From assembly GCA_016194585.1 (NCBI GenBank), contig JACQBG010000032.1, positions 22,432 through 86,431 on the forward strand: a DNA stretch of 64,000 nt. Reading direction: 5' to 3'. Shown here piece by piece: positions 62,562-64,000 of the stretch (the first letter of the stretch is position 1; every line of letters begins with the position of its first letter). Source of the DNA: Gemmatimonadota bacterium (GTDB taxonomy: Bacteria > Gemmatimonadota > Gemmatimonadetes > Gemmatimonadales > Gemmatimonadaceae). Under the pieces are notes generated by a model. It had not been told where the DNA came from and searched no databases. It worked only from the letters and a program-made list of their open reading frames with translations. The position numbers and the translations under genes are program-made.

Positions 62562-64000
62562 ACGACGCCGCTCCCGAGTCGCGCCTCGCCAGCGGGCCCG
62601 CGAAGACGATCCGCATCGCCATCATGCTCGCCTCGGGCAACGAGGTGTGCTTCGCCTGCGCGGTGAACGACGAGGGGGTCGTGACGGCGGCGCGCCCCGT
62701 GGCGCGCGGCGACGTGCGCAGCGTGCTCGCGCTGCCGGGGTTCGCGCAGCGCGGCGAGATGCTCGTGCACAATCACCCGTCGGGGCTGCTCGAACCGTCG
62801 GACGCCGACCTCGAGATCGCGGCGAAGATGCACGACGACGGGATCGGCTTCGGGATCGTCGACAACGCGGCGAGCCGGCTGTACGTGGTGGTCGAGGTGC
62901 CGCGCATCGAGGAGCAGATACCGCTCGACCCCGACGCGGTGAGCGCGCTGCTGGGGCCGGACGGCCCCGTGGCCGCGAAGCTCGGGCGCTATGAGGACCG
63001 CCCCGCGCAGCGCGAGATGGCGGCGCGCATCGCGCGGCTCTACTCGCACAATGGCATCGCGCTCATCGAGGCGGGCACGGGGGTCGGCAAGTCGCTCGGC
63101 TACCTCGTGCCCGCGCTGCGGTGGGCGGCGGCGAACGGCGAGCGCACGGTGGTGAGCACGAACACGATCACGCTGCAGGAGCAGCTGGTGGGGAAGGACC
63201 TTCCATTTCTCGCCGGCGCGCTGTCAGACCAGAAGGTGCGGTTCGCCTTGCTCAAGGGATGGCGCAACTACCTCTGCCTGCACCGGCTCGACGTGGCGCG
63301 CTCGGCGGGGGCGTCGCTGTTCGAGAGTGGCGCGGCGGCCGAGCTCGAGGGATTGGCGCGCTGGGCCGAGCGTACGACGGACGGCTCGCTGGCCGATCTG
63401 CCGGCCGCGCCACGCCACGACGTGTGGGACGAGGTCTCGGCCGAGGCCGACCTGTGCACCCGGCTCCGTTGCGAGCATTTCAGCGAGTGCTTCGTGTTCG
63501 CGGCGCGCCGAGCGGCGGCGCAGGCGGACGTCGTCGTGGCGAACCACCACCTGCTGATGGCCGACGTCGCGGTGCGCAAGGCGAGCGGCAACTGGGACGA
63601 GGCCGCGGTGCTGCCGTCGTATTCCAGGCTGATCATCGACGAGGGGCACCATCTCGAGGACGCCGCCGCGGCGCATCTTGGGAAGAACACCACACGGCGC
63701 GGCCTGCAGCGGCTGTTCGGCCGTCTCGAGCGGCGGGGGAAGGGGCTGCTGCCGGCGCTCGAGCGCAAGCTCGCGTCGGCCGACGACCTGCTGAGCGCGG
63801 CGAGCCTCGACCTCGTGCGGGCTCGGCTCACCCCGGCCACCAACACGGCGCGCGCCCTCGCGGCGCGGCTGTTCGACCTGCTCGACGAGTGGCTCACCGG
63901 GCAGCGCGACACGCAGATCCGGCTCACCGACGCGTTCGACGACGACCCGGTGTGGCGCGCTGGCCTCGGCACGACGCTCGACGACCTGCTGCGCGAGCTC
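62558..64000 (+). CDS. JAMM (RadC-type) domain fused to DinG-family helicase, 3' truncated
   Basis: GTG 62558 overlaps the previous stop (GTGA) and the frame is open to the window edge (481 codons). Residues 1-115 form a RadC-like JAMM domain: Glu29 (GNEVCFACAV) and MLVHNHPSGLLEPSDADLEI with His71, His73 and Asp84, the HxH-x10-D metal motif. From residue 150 a DinG/XPD-type superfamily 2 helicase follows, with Walker A EAGTGVGKSLGYLVPAL at 171-187, motif STNTITLQEQL, an iron-sulfur Cys set (Cys240, 300, 305, 311) and Walker B IIDEGHHLED at 359-368. The C-terminal motor is outside the window. The fusion is not a standard DinG architecture. Confidence 0.88.
   Translation, partial: MNDAAPESRLASGPAKTIRIAIMLASGNEVCFACAVNDEGVVTAARPVARGDVRSVLALPGFAQRGEMLVHNHPSGLLEPSDADLEIAAKMHDDGIGFGIVDNAASRLYVVVEVPRIEEQIPLDPDAVSALLGPDGPVAAKLGRYEDRPAQREMAARIARLYSHNGIALIEAGTGVGKSLGYLVPALRWAAANGERTVVSTNTITLQEQLVGKDLPFLAGALSDQKVRFALLKGWRNYLCLHRLDVARSAGASLFESGAAAELEGLARWAERTTDGSLADLPAAPRHDVWDEVSAEADLCTRLRCEHFSECFVFAARRAAAQADVVVANHHLLMADVAVRKASGNWDEAAVLPSYSRLIIDEGHHLEDAAAAHLGKNTTRRGLQRLFGRLERRGKGLLPALERKLASADDLLSAASLDLVRARLTPATNTARALAARLFDLLDEWLTGQRDTQIRLTDAFDDDPVWRAGLGTTLDDLLREL

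Overview
The window is a GC-rich bacterial chromosome segment, densely coded on both strands, with many GTG starts and repeated 4-base GTGA/ATGA stop-start overlaps. Outer-membrane features (LolA, beta-barrel proteins, SPOR proteins, lipoproteins) indicate a Gram-negative cell. Gene content such as DUF4159/DUF4175 proteins, a peptidase-propeller-barrel surface protein and a FlgD/T9SS-like C-terminal domain suggests Gemmatimonadota or a close relative. That assignment is inferred from gene style, not from a marker search.

Layout. 1-6.8 kb: end of a hydantoinase B gene, then minus-strand genes for a GAF/HD-GYP signalling protein, a CsgG-like TPR lipoprotein-type protein, an MBL hydrolase, a Crp/Fnr regulator with a CRP-like box beside it, and an outer-membrane barrel. 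6.9-11.9 kb: plus-strand translation and housekeeping block rpmE-prfA-prmC-ylbF-like-tmk-S41 protease, closed by a strong bidirectional terminator. 11.9-28.9 kb: minus-strand M28 peptidase, lolA, DAHP synthase, smc with a downstream secreted protein, two SPOR proteins, a large surface protein, rsfS, and the rpsF-rpsR-DUF2232-rplI ribosomal operon.

29.3-37.1 kb is the accessory highlight: a tightly overlapped lasso-peptide biosynthetic operon. It holds a PqqD-like recognition protein (B1), a transglutaminase-like leader peptidase (B2), an asparagine-synthetase-like cyclase (C), a 46-residue precursor (A), a PRMT-like methyltransferase, an HPr-kinase-like kinase, a nucleotidyltransferase and an ABC exporter. 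The precursor has a canonical YxxPxL...G...T leader but an awkward core register, and the three-enzyme tailoring set is unusual. A tandem repeat, a long hairpin and a probable leaderless promoter lie upstream.

37-47.5 kb: ychF, a four-helix-bundle protein, a glycan segment (two GT2 enzymes, a GDP-mannose 3,5-epimerase-like enzyme, a methyltransferase, a large membrane protein) and the conserved ispE-tRNA-Gln-prs-rplY-pth order, interrupted by a large G-rich inverted repeat. 47.5-53.5 kb: ispE, a UPF0104 flippase-like protein, an Hpt-domain protein, pdxJ, a small lipoprotein, methylmalonyl-CoA epimerase and thioredoxin. 53.5-64 kb: a coupled plus-strand operon (unknown protein, rsmI, DUF4159, DUF4175 with a collagen-like linker, TPR protein, a large secreted protein) ending in a truncated gene that fuses a RadC-type JAMM domain to a DinG-family helicase.
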